A stretch of DNA of 13,121 bases. Source: an uncultured Lachnoanaerobaculum sp. (GTDB lineage Bacteria > Bacillota > Clostridia > Lachnospirales > Lachnospiraceae). The position numbers were made by a program, and so were the translations under genes. Location of the stretch: assembly GCA_916720285.1 (NCBI GenBank), contig CAKAQP010000050.1, positions 1 through 13,121 of the forward strand. Direction: 5' to 3'. Shown here piece by piece: positions 1 to 7,434 of the stretch. Positions within the stretch are counted from its first letter, which is position 1. Every line of letters starts with the position of its first letter. The notes under the pieces are model-generated. The model was not told the DNA's origin and made no database searches. It saw only the letters and a program-made list of their open reading frames with translations.

Positions 1-864
1 TGCTTCAATAAGCGTTTTTGTAGCCTCACCTGTTGCCACATTTCCGGCTATAACCGGAAGTTTCGGATATTTTTCCTTAATTGCCTTTATACAGTCAATT
101 ACGTTTTTGGAATGTCCATGTGCCGAATCCAGCACCACAACATCCACCTTTGCATTTACAAGTGCTTCACATCTTTCAAGTACATTTCCTGTAATTCCAA
201 GTGCGGCTCCGCAAAGCAGTCTCCCTTGAGAATCCTTGGCTGAATTAGGATACTTTATCTGCTTTTCTATATCTTTTATTGTAATCAGCCCTTTGAGATT
301 ACCGTCCTTATCCACTATAGGAAGCTTCTCTACACGGGCATGTGCCAGTATTTTCTTGGCCTCATCCAAAGTAGTACCTTCAAGTGCCGTAACCAGATTA
401 TCTTTTGTCATACACTCGGATATTTTCTTTGTATAATCCTCTTCAAATTTCAAATCTCGGTTTGTAATAATACCTACAAGCTTTTTCCCTTCCGTTATCG
501 GAACCCCTGAGATTCTATACTTTGCCATCAGCTCATTGGCATCTGAAAGTGTATGCTTCGGTGAAAGATAGAAAGGATCTGTAATAACTCCGTTTTCCGA
601 TCTCTTTACCTTGTCAACTTCCTGTGCCTGCTCTTCAATACTCATATTTTTATGAATAATTCCGATTCCGCCCTGTCTGGCCATAGCTATAGCCATTCTA
701 TGTTCTGTAACAGTATCCATTCCTGCACTCATCAAAGGAATATTTAATTTAATATTCTTTGTTAAATATGTAGAAATATCGATTTGATTTCCTATAACTT
801 CTGAATATGCCGGTTGCAATAGAACATCATCAAATGTGATGCCTTCACCTATGATCCTTGCCAT
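1..864 (-). CDS. guaB: Inosine-5'-monophosphate dehydrogenase, N-terminal 288 residues (partial, runs off the left edge)
   Basis: IMPDH oxidises IMP to XMP with NAD+, the first committed step of cytosolic GMP synthesis. The visible part begins MARIIGEGITFDDVLLQP, the usual GuaB opening, followed by the first barrel segment (SAGMDTVTE near 47-54, GGIGIIHKNM near 65-74). A tandem CBS insert spans about 93-205, and the barrel resumes with VVVLDSAHGHS (242-252) and VIAGNVATGE (271-280). The family is about 485 residues long, so roughly 200 residues, including the catalytic-cysteine loop, lie beyond the edge and cannot be judged. The ATG at 864 is preceded by AGGAG with good spacing. The gene lies 103 bp downstream of purD on the same strand, with a hairpin in the gap, so it may be co-transcribed with the pur genes or have its own leader. 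A possible promoter in the gap (TTGTTA, 17 bp, TAATAG, 924-952) is weak. Confidence 0.97.
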   Translation of the reverse strand, partial: MARIIGEGITFDDVLLQPAYSEVIGNQIDISTYLTKNIKLNIPLMSAGMDTVTEHRMAIAMARQGGIGIIHKNMSIEEQAQEVDKVKRSENGVITDPFYLSPKHTLSDANELMAKYRISGVPITEGKKLVGIITNRDLKFEEDYTKKISECMTKDNLVTALEGTTLDEAKKILAHARVEKLPIVDKDGNLKGLITIKDIEKQIKYPNSAKDSQGRLLCGAALGITGNVLERCEALVNAKVDVVVLDSAHGHSKNVIDCIKAIKEKYPKLPVIAGNVATGEATKTLIEA

Positions 865-892
865 GGCTTTTCTCCTTTTTTTGCCGGATACA

Positions 893-917
893 CATTGAAC
901 GCCTCTGCGATTCAATG
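893..917 (-). promoter_or_regulatory. Hairpin in the guaB leader
   Basis: In the purD-guaB gap the arms CATTGAA and TTCAATG pair perfectly. Inside them a further CGC/GCG pairing closes a four-base AGAG loop, with one bulged base. The hairpin ends about 29 nt before the guaB ATG and is followed by an A-rich stretch containing AGGAG, not a U tract. It therefore does not look like an intrinsic terminator on the minus strand. It could be an mRNA-stability or processing element between purD and guaB, or a leader structure. The pairing is directly visible; any function is inference. Confidence 0.4.
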
Positions 918-967
918 CAGTTTCTATTACTTTTTTCTCATTAGTCTAACAAATACAAACTACTGTG

Positions 968-2242
968 TCAATCGTTGTCAAGTATACTTATACCGATATC
1001 ATTTCTCATATACTTGTTTTCAAAATCCACAAGTTTTGTTGCTTCATAAGCCTTTTTTCTTGCATCTTTTAGCGTGGCTGCCTTGGCGGTAATTCCAAGG
1101 ACTCTGCCTCCGTTTGTAACTATATCCGCTCCGTCCCTTTTTGTACCTGCATGGAAGCAGTATAAATCGTCTCTTCCCTTGAAATTTTCAAATCCGATTA
1201 TCTTCTTTCCCTTTTCATACTCAAGCGGATAGCCTTCACTTGCCAGTACAACACAAACTGCGGCATTGTTCTCAAATTTAAGCTCGATTTTATCCAAAGT
1301 TCCGTCAATACAGGCTTCAAAAACATCTATGATATCATTTTCCATTCTAGGAAGTACTACCTGAGTTTCAGGGTCTCCGAATCTTGCATTGTACTCAAGT
1401 ACCTTCACCCCTTTATCTGTAAGCATCAGTCCATAGAAAATTATACCTTTAAACTCTCTGCCCTCGGCTCTCATAGCATCCACGGTTTTTTGATAAATAT
1501 GTTCCCTACAATACTTATCTATTTCTTCAGTATAAAAAGGACTTGGACTGAAAGTTCCCATACCTCCGGTATTAAGTCCCTCATCACCGTCCTTGGCTCT
1601 TTTATGATCCTGTGCCGAAGTCATAAGTGCATAGTGCTTTCCGTCTACAAATGAAAGTACACTGACTTCTCTTCCCTCTAAGAATTCTTCTATAACGATG
1701 GTATTTCCGGCATCTCCAAAAGATTTTTTGGTCATCAGCTCCTCTATTCCCAATATCGCCTCACTCTTATCCTTACAAATCAACACACCCTTTCCAAGTG
1801 CCAAACCGTCAGCCTTAAGTACTACAGGGTATTTGACATTTTCAAGATACTTCATGGCCTCTTTCGGGTCACTGAAGTTTTCATATCCGGCTGTAGGTAT
1901 ATCATACTTTTTCATAAGGTCTTTTGAGAAAGCTTTTGAACCTTCAAGTATGGCGGCATTTTTCCTCGGCCCGAATACTCTAAGTCCCTCGGCTTCAAAG
2001 CAATCCACTATACCTTTTACAAGCGGATCATCCATTCCGATAATCGTTAAATCTATTTTTTCTTTCTTTGCAAATTCTGTCAGAGCTTTAAAATCCATAA
2101 CCGATATTGCCACATTTGTTGCAATATCTTCCGTGCCCGCATTACCCGGAGCCACATAAATTTCAGGTCTTTTTTTACTCTCAGACAGCTTTTTTACTAT
2201 AGCATGCTCTCTGCCGCCTCCACCTACCACCAAAATCTTCAT
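968..2242 (-). CDS. purD: Phosphoribosylamine-glycine ligase (GAR synthetase)
   Basis: PurD joins glycine to phosphoribosylamine using ATP, the second step of de novo purine synthesis, in the cytosol. The 424-residue length is typical. Visible motifs are the N-terminal VGGGGREHA (6-14) and PGNAGT (32-37), GSKAFSK (101-107) entering the ATP-grasp domain, KADGLALGKGV (143-153), NTGGMGTFSP (224-233), and the metal/ATP-binding EYNARFGDPETQ (283-294). A C-terminal GGRVLGIT follows (378-385). The segment IGMDDPLVKG (68-77) replaces the more usual GPEAPLV, a mild variation. The ATG overlaps the purN stop as ATGA, with GGAGAG five bases upstream, so translation is probably coupled to purN. In many Firmicutes purH sits between purN and purD; here it does not. 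It is the last pur gene before the guaB leader. Confidence 0.98.
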   Translation of the reverse strand: MKILVVGGGGREHAIVKKLSESKKRPEIYVAPGNAGTEDIATNVAISVMDFKALTEFAKKEKIDLTIIGMDDPLVKGIVDCFEAEGLRVFGPRKNAAILEGSKAFSKDLMKKYDIPTAGYENFSDPKEAMKYLENVKYPVVLKADGLALGKGVLICKDKSEAILGIEELMTKKSFGDAGNTIVIEEFLEGREVSVLSFVDGKHYALMTSAQDHKRAKDGDEGLNTGGMGTFSPSPFYTEEIDKYCREHIYQKTVDAMRAEGREFKGIIFYGLMLTDKGVKVLEYNARFGDPETQVVLPRMENDIIDVFEACIDGTLDKIELKFENNAAVCVVLASEGYPLEYEKGKKIIGFENFKGRDDLYCFHAGTKRDGADIVTNGGRVLGITAKAATLKDARKKAYEATKLVDFENKYMRNDIGISILDND

Positions 2243-2835
2243 AAGCTCTCTCCATTTGCAATTTTTTCAATAGCTTCAGGTAAAATAATCCATTCAGCCT
2301 CTTCCATCACCCTCTTCTGTAATGACTTTGCATCATCTTTCGGGTGAACATCCACGGCCTTTTGAATTATTATCCTGCCGGTATCTATTCCGGCATCAAC
2401 AAAATGTACTGTGGCTCCCGTTACCTTAACCCCTCTTTTTAATGCAGCCTCATGAACTTTCAGTCCATAGTAGCCTTTACCGCAAAAACTGGGAATCAAG
2501 GAAGGATGAATATTTATTATCTTATTTTGAAAAGCTTTTACTATATCCTCCGATATATTTACCAAAAAGCCTGCCAGTACTATCAAATCCGGATTAAGCA
2601 TTTTCAGTTCATCAAGTAATGCCTTATTAAACTCATCTCTGTTTGAAAAGTTTTTAGGTGAGATACATTTTGCATCTATTCCTGCATTTTTTGCTCTCTC
2701 CAAGGCATATGCATCACCGTTATTTGATATAACGGCTTTTATTCTTACATTTTTTATCTGTTTTTCTTCTATTGCTTTTATAATTGCGGCAAGATTGGTT
2801 CCGCCTCCCGAAACCAGACATACAATATCAAACAT
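2239..2835 (-). CDS. purN: Phosphoribosylglycinamide formyltransferase (GART)
   Basis: PurN transfers a formyl group from 10-formyltetrahydrofolate to GAR, the third step of purine synthesis. The 198-residue protein has the N-terminal phosphate-binding SGGGTNL (9-15) and the signature IINIHPSLIPSF (106-117), which holds the catalytic Asn108 and His110. VHFVDAGIDTGRII (143-156) supplies the catalytic Asp at 151, at the same spacing from the preceding His as in E. coli PurN. The start at 2835 has AAGGAG five bases upstream; that site overlaps the region just past the purM stop, only 10 bp away. The 3' end overlaps purD by four bases (ATGA). The folate-dependent enzyme is present, and no formate-dependent PurT is seen in the window. 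Confidence 0.97.
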   Translation of the reverse strand: MFDIVCLVSGGGTNLAAIIKAIEEKQIKNVRIKAVISNNGDAYALERAKNAGIDAKCISPKNFSNRDEFNKALLDELKMLNPDLIVLAGFLVNISEDIVKAFQNKIINIHPSLIPSFCGKGYYGLKVHEAALKRGVKVTGATVHFVDAGIDTGRIIIQKAVDVHPKDDAKSLQKRVMEEAEWIILPEAIEKIANGESL

Positions 2836-2845
2836 AGTTGCTCCT

Positions 2846-3871
2846 TTATATAAGCTCTATTCCCTTTGTTCCTTTTTCTATATATCCGATTTCATATGCC
2901 GACTCTCCTGAAGACTTCAGTGCTTCAAGAGTTTTTGATACATCAGACTTATCAACGGCTATCACCATTCCGAGTCCCATATTGAATGTATTGTACATCA
3001 TCTCTTCTCTGATATCACCTGTCTTTGCCATAAGTTTGAATATAGCCGGTATTTCATAGGAGTCTTTTCTTACCACAGCTTTAGTATCTTCAATAAGCAT
3101 TCTCGGAATATTTTCATAGAATCCACCACCTGTAATATGTGAGCAGGCTTTTATCTTTATGTTTTTATCTCTTACAGATTTAAGTGCCTTCACATATATT
3201 TTTGTAGGTGCCAAAAGTGCTTCTCCCAAAGTTTTCCCAAGTTCATCATAGTAGGTATCCAAGGCTTCCTTTGTCATATCAAAAACTTTTCTTACCAAAG
3301 AAAATCCGTTTGAATGTACACCGCTTGAAGCAATACCTATCAAAGCATCTCCTGCCTTTAAATCTTTTCCGTCAATAAGATCGCATTTGTCGGCAACACC
3401 CACACAAAAGCCTGCCAAATCATATTCATCTACAGGGTAAAATCCCGGCATTTCTGCAGTTTCACCACCTATAAGTGCTGCTCCCGACTGTATACATCCG
3501 TCCGCCACACCTTTTACAATAGTTGCTATTTTTTCGGGATCGTTTTTTCCACAGGCTATATAATCAAGGAAAAACAGCGGTTCACCGCCTGCACAGGCCA
3601 CATCATTCACACACATAGCTACACAGTCAATACCTATACTGTCATGTTTATCCGTTAAAAAGGCCAGTTTAAGCTTTGTTCCCACTCCGTCAGTTCCGGA
3701 TAAAAGAACAGGTTCTTGCATATTCTTTATCTTACTTAAAGAAAACGCTCCTGAAAAACCTCCAAGTCCTCCAAGGACTTCCGGTCTCATAGTAGCCTTT
3801 ACATGCTGCTTCATCAACTCAACCGCCTTATAACCTGCTTCAATATCCACGCCGGCACTCTTGTAATCCAT
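2846..3871 (-). CDS. purM: Phosphoribosylformylglycinamidine cyclo-ligase (AIR synthetase)
   Basis: PurM closes the imidazole ring of AIR from FGAM with ATP, the fifth step of purine synthesis. The 341-residue protein has SGTDGVGTKLKLA (58-70), GGETAEMPGFY (135-145), GVHSNGFSL (184-192), HITGGGFYENIPR (245-257) and FNMGLGM (296-302), all standard for the family. The reading frame stays open six codons further to a TTG at 3889, but that codon has no ribosome-binding site. The ATG at 3871 has GGAGG four bases upstream and gives the usual MDYKSAGVDI opening, so it is taken as the start. The gene sits 63 bp downstream of purE and 10 bp upstream of purN, in the same transcript. Confidence 0.97.
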   Translation of the reverse strand: MDYKSAGVDIEAGYKAVELMKQHVKATMRPEVLGGLGGFSGAFSLSKIKNMQEPVLLSGTDGVGTKLKLAFLTDKHDSIGIDCVAMCVNDVACAGGEPLFFLDYIACGKNDPEKIATIVKGVADGCIQSGAALIGGETAEMPGFYPVDEYDLAGFCVGVADKCDLIDGKDLKAGDALIGIASSGVHSNGFSLVRKVFDMTKEALDTYYDELGKTLGEALLAPTKIYVKALKSVRDKNIKIKACSHITGGGFYENIPRMLIEDTKAVVRKDSYEIPAIFKLMAKTGDIREEMMYNTFNMGLGMVIAVDKSDVSKTLEALKSSGESAYEIGYIEKGTKGIELI

Positions 3872-3934
3872 ATTACCTCCAATATACAAAACAAAAACAA
3901 CTATACAAAGAAGAAAGAACTGAAATTATAGGAA

Positions 3935-4444
3935 TCAGCCTTTCAAAAAAGTATCAACTCCCACATCTTTTAATCTTTTATCCTTGGCTTCCACCTCTCT
4001 AGCCATGCTGTCACTGAATTTTTCAAGTTTATCAAAAAGCTCTTCATTTCTTAAGGCAAGTATCTTTGTTACAAGTATTCCCGCGTTTTTTGCTCCGTTT
4101 ATCGCTACGGTTGCTACAGGGATTCCTCCCGGCATTTGAACTATAGAGTATAGTGAATCCACACCGCCAAGATCCGAAGTCTTTATCGGTACTCCTATTA
4201 CAGGAAGCGGTGTGAGTGCCGCACACATTCCGGGAAGATGTGCAGCCTTTCCAGCACCTGCTATTACCGTCTTGATTCCCCTTTTCTTTAAATCTCTTGC
4301 CCATGCAAAGAAAATGTCGGGCTCTCTGTGTGCTGAAATGATATTATATTCATATTCCACACCCATCTCTTTTAGGAAATCTCCGGCGGCTCTCATAACA
4401 TTCAAATCCGAATCGCTTCCCATAACTATAGCAACCTCAACCAT
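3935..4444 (-). CDS. purE: N5-carboxyaminoimidazole ribonucleotide mutase, class I PurE
   Basis: PurE forms CAIR, the carboxylated imidazole ribotide, the step after PurM. The 169-residue protein shows MGSDSDL (8-14), SAHREP (37-42), the flexible loop GAGKAAHLPGM (63-73) and SLYSIVQMPGGIPV (97-110). SAHR and SLYSIVQMP are features I associate with the bacterial class I enzyme, which moves the carboxylate of N5-CAIR supplied by PurK. No purK is adjacent. The ATG at 4444 has GGAGG five bases upstream and matches the family start. The frame is open upstream to 4522, but that stretch encodes half of a long hairpin and is not family-like. This is the first gene of the purE-M-N-D group. Confidence 0.96.
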   Translation of the reverse strand: MVEVAIVMGSDSDLNVMRAAGDFLKEMGVEYEYNIISAHREPDIFFAWARDLKKRGIKTVIAGAGKAAHLPGMCAALTPLPVIGVPIKTSDLGGVDSLYSIVQMPGGIPVATVAINGAKNAGILVTKILALRNEELFDKLEKFSDSMAREVEAKDKRLKDVGVDTFLKG

Positions 4445-4463
4445 ACTTACCTCCATTGTGAAA

Positions 4464-4475
4464 AATAATATTATT
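4464..4475. repeat. 12-bp perfect AT palindrome upstream of purE
   Basis: AATAATATTATT is its own reverse complement and lies about 20 bases upstream of the purE ATG, just ahead of the GGAGG site. It could be an operator for a purE promoter, but in AT-rich DNA such palindromes also occur by chance. No convincing -35/-10 pair was found here; a TACAAT just upstream has no good -35 partner. Only the symmetry is certain. Confidence 0.25.
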
Positions 4476-4485
4476 GTATAACCAA

Positions 4486-4531
4486 CCATAGGCTTTGTTT
4501 TACAAAATAATCTGTAAAACAAAGCCTATGG
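4486..4531 (-). terminator. Perfect 19-bp hairpin between the M29 peptidase gene and purE
   Basis: The arms CCATAGGCTTTGTTTTACA (4486-4504) and its exact reverse complement (4513-4531) flank an eight-base loop. The structure starts only six bases after the peptidase stop codon, where a terminator would be expected. The base of the stem is GC-richer than the tip, and the downstream minus-strand sequence is T-rich (TTGGTTATAC, later ATTATTTTT) but lacks a clean run of T. It may be a weak or conditional intrinsic terminator, an mRNA processing or stability hairpin between the peptidase and pur cistrons, or a copy of a dispersed palindromic repeat. Pairing is seen; the role is inferred. Confidence 0.5.
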
Positions 4532-4537
4532 ATTTCT

Positions 4538-6595
4538 TTATTCGTTCAATATTTCACTGCCCTCAAGCACAAATCTGCCGTCTTTGATAATATAAGTATT
4601 TGTACCGTCAGGTTCATTTGTATAAATATCCCCAAGCTCAACCAAAGGGATTGTAATGTCTGTGTGACAATTAAAATATGCGCTCTTGATATCTGTCTTT
4701 CTCTTTATAGAGCATTCATTATCTCTGGCAATAATAGCCTTGCCGTCAGGATTGTAAGAAACATTTTCTTCATCATGTGAATAGCATGTATCTCCGAATG
4801 CAAAATGAGGTCCCATTTTTTCAGCAATCAAAATAGGCATTTTTTCAAAAATGTCATACTTCTTTGCAACATTATAAGCCACCACATTTGTACCTATGGC
4901 AAACTCGCCCATAGGTAAAGACTTATGTCCCTTTAAGATGGAATCTTCAACCATTCTTCTGTTGTCATCCCTTGTCTCAAAGTTCTCACAGATATAATCC
5001 TCTATCATACCGTTTTTTACAGTTATGCAAAGATTCTTTAAATGATATCCCGCCAAAAAAACATCCTTAACAAAAAGTGTACCGTTTGTTCCTTCAAGTA
5101 CAGGAGATGTAAACACCTCTCCAACCGGTATATTTACATCCGCTCCACAGTTTTCAAAATTTGTCTCCTTGGAAGGATTCTTTAACTCATGAAGCTTTAT
5201 GGTAAGATCCGTCTTATTATCCTTACCTCCGATAATTCTTACAGTATCGGCCTTATCAAGGGCATCTATAATCTTTTGCTGTGCATCTTTGTATTTGCCG
5301 GCATCCAAAGTATTTATTCTGATAATATCATCAAATATATTTGAATAAACCTCCGGCTCCTTTGCAATACTTGGAAGAGGCCATGCAATAATACAGAATG
5401 CGGTACCTGAAGTATCTATATACTCATCCTGTAAAAGCATCATATCATTTCTGTAATTGTTCATCAAATTATTCTGCTTTTCAACAAATGAATTTGCAGA
5501 ATTTTTCTTTACAGGCAAAAATTCAGTGTCACCGAATGCATCCATCAATGCAGGTCCACCGTAGAGTGCCATATTTTCCTTTATCTCTTCAAATGTCTGC
5601 TTGCTTATCTCATATTTTCTGTCAAGATATGCCTTCTTTGTAAAGATATTCATATCATACTTGTGGTCGTACTCAAACTGTCTGTTTACACCGCCGCTGG
5701 AGATACCTCTATTTCTGATATGTGACATATCGGCAAGTCTGTAAGGCTTTCTGTCAAGCACCACCTCAAAGCCCATATCTTCAAAGAGTATAACGGCTTC
5801 TTTTACTATTCTCTCAAATCCGATGCGATATATCAAAGATACAATACTTCTCTTTGATATATCCTTTTGCATTGCAATAAAACCGTCCCTATATCCGTCC
5901 ACAAAAGTTTTTGCACACAGTCTGACAGTCTCCATATCAAGTGAATTAAGGTATTTTGCGGTCTTTATCTCATTCTCACCGATGTATTCTCCGAATTTAA
6001 AAAGATATCTAAGATCGGACAGATCATCATTCATAATTATATTATAAAAAAATCTGTTGGAAGTAGTGAAGCTTTCTATTATCTTTTTTCTTGCTGTAAT
6101 ATCAAGATAGTCTGAAGCGTACCAATAAACAGCCTCGGAGACTTCCCTGGCATCTCCTCCCTCAAGGCATATACCGTATACCTGTAAAAACAGCTCCAAA
6201 ATATTGACAAATCCTTCAAGGTCTCCTTCAAATACTGTTATAAGCGCAGCCCTCACCTCAAAAGAAAGGCTCAAAAGCGGTGACACAAACTCCTTGTCAC
6301 AAAGCTTCTCCAATACATCCGGATTGTATACGGATGTATCATAGTTTTCCTCTTTTAAATCATAAAAAAGTTCATTTTGAGATATATTAAGTTCTTCAAA
6401 GCTTTGCTTTTCAAACTCTCCCGTATCTCTTTTTATTCTTAAATCATTTACCTGTTCCAAAAAGCTTGAGAGTTTCAAGAAAAATTTACCAAATCTGATA
6501 TCTTTCTCAGATTTTATCTGAGAAATTCTCTCCATTGCCAGATTTATTCTCTCTACTATCAGCCTGCTATCCCAAGAATAAATATCATAAACCAT
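4538..6595 (-). CDS. Long-form M29-family metallo-aminopeptidase with a large N-terminal extension
   Basis: This 685-residue cytosolic protein has no signal peptide or membrane segment. The C-terminal part (about 395-685) matches M29 aminopeptidases (AmpS/PepS/aminopeptidase T type), dimetal enzymes that remove N-terminal residues from peptides. Candidate metal or catalytic residues sit in the right order: Glu493 (NIPVGEVFTSP), Glu564 (PMGEFAIGTN), His597 (MGPHFAFG), Tyr605, and His644/Asp646 (CHTDITIP). M29 enzymes are usually about 370-410 residues, so about 300 N-terminal residues are extra; they are largely helical and charged and contain no motif I can name. I believe similar long proteins exist in other Lachnospiraceae. 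The ATG at 6595 overlaps the upstream gene by 37 bp, and its GGAGGAG is 13 bases away, longer than ideal. The ATG at 6535 (residue 21) is the alternative start. Confidence 0.85.
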   Translation of the reverse strand: MVYDIYSWDSRLIVERINLAMERISQIKSEKDIRFGKFFLKLSSFLEQVNDLRIKRDTGEFEKQSFEELNISQNELFYDLKEENYDTSVYNPDVLEKLCDKEFVSPLLSLSFEVRAALITVFEGDLEGFVNILELFLQVYGICLEGGDAREVSEAVYWYASDYLDITARKKIIESFTTSNRFFYNIIMNDDLSDLRYLFKFGEYIGENEIKTAKYLNSLDMETVRLCAKTFVDGYRDGFIAMQKDISKRSIVSLIYRIGFERIVKEAVILFEDMGFEVVLDRKPYRLADMSHIRNRGISSGGVNRQFEYDHKYDMNIFTKKAYLDRKYEISKQTFEEIKENMALYGGPALMDAFGDTEFLPVKKNSANSFVEKQNNLMNNYRNDMMLLQDEYIDTSGTAFCIIAWPLPSIAKEPEVYSNIFDDIIRINTLDAGKYKDAQQKIIDALDKADTVRIIGGKDNKTDLTIKLHELKNPSKETNFENCGADVNIPVGEVFTSPVLEGTNGTLFVKDVFLAGYHLKNLCITVKNGMIEDYICENFETRDDNRRMVEDSILKGHKSLPMGEFAIGTNVVAYNVAKKYDIFEKMPILIAEKMGPHFAFGDTCYSHDEENVSYNPDGKAIIARDNECSIKRKTDIKSAYFNCHTDITIPLVELGDIYTNEPDGTNTYIIKDGRFVLEGSEILNE

Positions 6596-6984
6596 AGTAA
6601 AAATAAAACTCCTCCAATTATTGTAGTAATCACCGAAAGTGATTTCCTGGCCGTTCCCTGTTTAAAAGATTTCAGCGAATAATAAAATCCCGCCGCCGCA
6701 AACAGAAATGAACAAAGTGCAAAAGCCGATACCTGGGTACTTGGTGCACCCTGATTTTCTATAACTTTTCTTACTGCAAAAACAAGCAGTACCACGGCAA
6801 CTATATCCATAAACAATGCAAATTTTGCATCCTTTGCAAAAGGTCGTCTCATATAGTCGACCATATCTTTTCTACTTGTAGCAAACTTGACCTTGTCCTC
6901 TGCCGATAAAAATATGTCGGAGTCCAAAATATTTTCTTCTCTTCTAAAAGGAATTCCTATTCTCTTTTTTTTAAAAAAACTCAT
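6559..6984 (-). CDS. Uncharacterised three-pass membrane protein, 141 residues
   Basis: I do not recognise this protein with certainty; it may belong to the DUF6142-type small membrane proteins of Lachnospiraceae. After a basic N-terminus (FKKKRIGIPFRREEN) comes a charged cytosolic stretch, then predicted membrane helices at about 53-71, 86-106 and 118-139, and it ends just after the last helix. The frame opens at 6996, but the ATG at 6984 forms an ATGA overlap with the vanZ-like stop and has GGAG six bases upstream, so it is the preferred start. Its 3' end overlaps the peptidase start by 37 bp. The overlaps on both sides indicate coupled translation within one operon. Nothing in the sequence shows its function. 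Confidence 0.75.
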   Translation of the reverse strand: MSFFKKKRIGIPFRREENILDSDIFLSAEDKVKFATSRKDMVDYMRRPFAKDAKFALFMDIVAVVLLVFAVRKVIENQGAPSTQVSAFALCSFLFAAAGFYYSLKSFKQGTARKSLSVITTIIGGVLFLLWFMIFILGIAG

Positions 6985-7433
6985 TCCCGTCTCCATATGA
7001 TAAGTTTAAACAGAATAAAAATAATATATCCCAGAAAGACTCCCAATGTATTAAGTATAATATCGTCCACATCAAAGCTTCCTACATTGGTCAAAAGCTG
7101 TATAACTTCCACCATAAGTGAAAACAGACAGCCCTGAATCAAAGTCCTGAAAAACGCATTTTTTCTTCTGCCGATTATCGGTCTGAAAAATCCGAAGGGC
7201 ATGAAAGCGAGTACATTGCCCCCCAGATTCATCACCGTTATCATACCAAGTTTATCAAAATTATCAATATATCTTCTTATCTCAAAGAAAGGTGTAGTAT
7301 TGTAACCATGTGCTTCAAAAGATATTCCTCTTCCAAATGCCTCGGCAAAAAAGAGAAAATAGCATAATACCAAAAGATATATTATAAAAAAAATCATCCC
7401 TATGAATCTAAACTTAGTGCCAAGTTTATTCAT
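6981..7433 (-). CDS. VanZ-like family membrane protein
   Basis: This 150-residue integral membrane protein has about four hydrophobic segments (10-29, 65-85, 96-115, 125-148). VanZ-family marks are the conserved NLGGNVLAFMPFGF (69-82), the Glu109/Gln112 pair in EVIQLL, and FDVDDIILNTLGVFLGY (120-136). The family is named after a teicoplanin-resistance protein, but most members are of unknown function, and this gene is not in a van cluster, so no resistance role is implied. The ATG comes one base after the stop of the 49-residue ORF (TGATATG), and only a weak GAG motif precedes it. Translation is therefore probably coupled to that small gene. The 3' end overlaps the next membrane-protein gene by four bases. 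Confidence 0.87.
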   Translation of the reverse strand: MNKLGTKFRFIGMIFFIIYLLVLCYFLFFAEAFGRGISFEAHGYNTTPFFEIRRYIDNFDKLGMITVMNLGGNVLAFMPFGFFRPIIGRRKNAFFRTLIQGCLFSLMVEVIQLLTNVGSFDVDDIILNTLGVFLGYIIFILFKLIIWRRE

Positions 7434-7434
7434 A

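Noticed and set aside
865..967. Guanine/purine riboswitch upstream of guaB
   Set aside because: I could not find the purine riboswitch three-way-junction core, and 103 bp with one simple hairpin and no terminator/anti-terminator pair does not support one.
1698..2159. 153-codon open frame on the plus strand opposite purD
   Set aside because: It is antisense to a well-conserved purD coding region, its translation is low-complexity Ser/Ala/Phe-rich, and it has no ribosome-binding site or family resemblance. It is a shadow frame.
3872..3889. TTG start for purM at 3889
   Set aside because: There is no ribosome-binding site before it, while GGAGG sits directly before the ATG at 3871.
4445..4522. 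In-frame N-terminal extension of purE to 4522
   Set aside because: It would encode part of the 19-bp hairpin and a non-family peptide. The ATG at 4444 has an ideal GGAGG and the normal PurE N-terminus.
6981..7433. Glycopeptide-resistance gene (vanZ proper)
   Set aside because: Only family-level VanZ-like features are seen. No vanA/H/X/R/S neighbours are present, and most VanZ-like proteins are unrelated to resistance.
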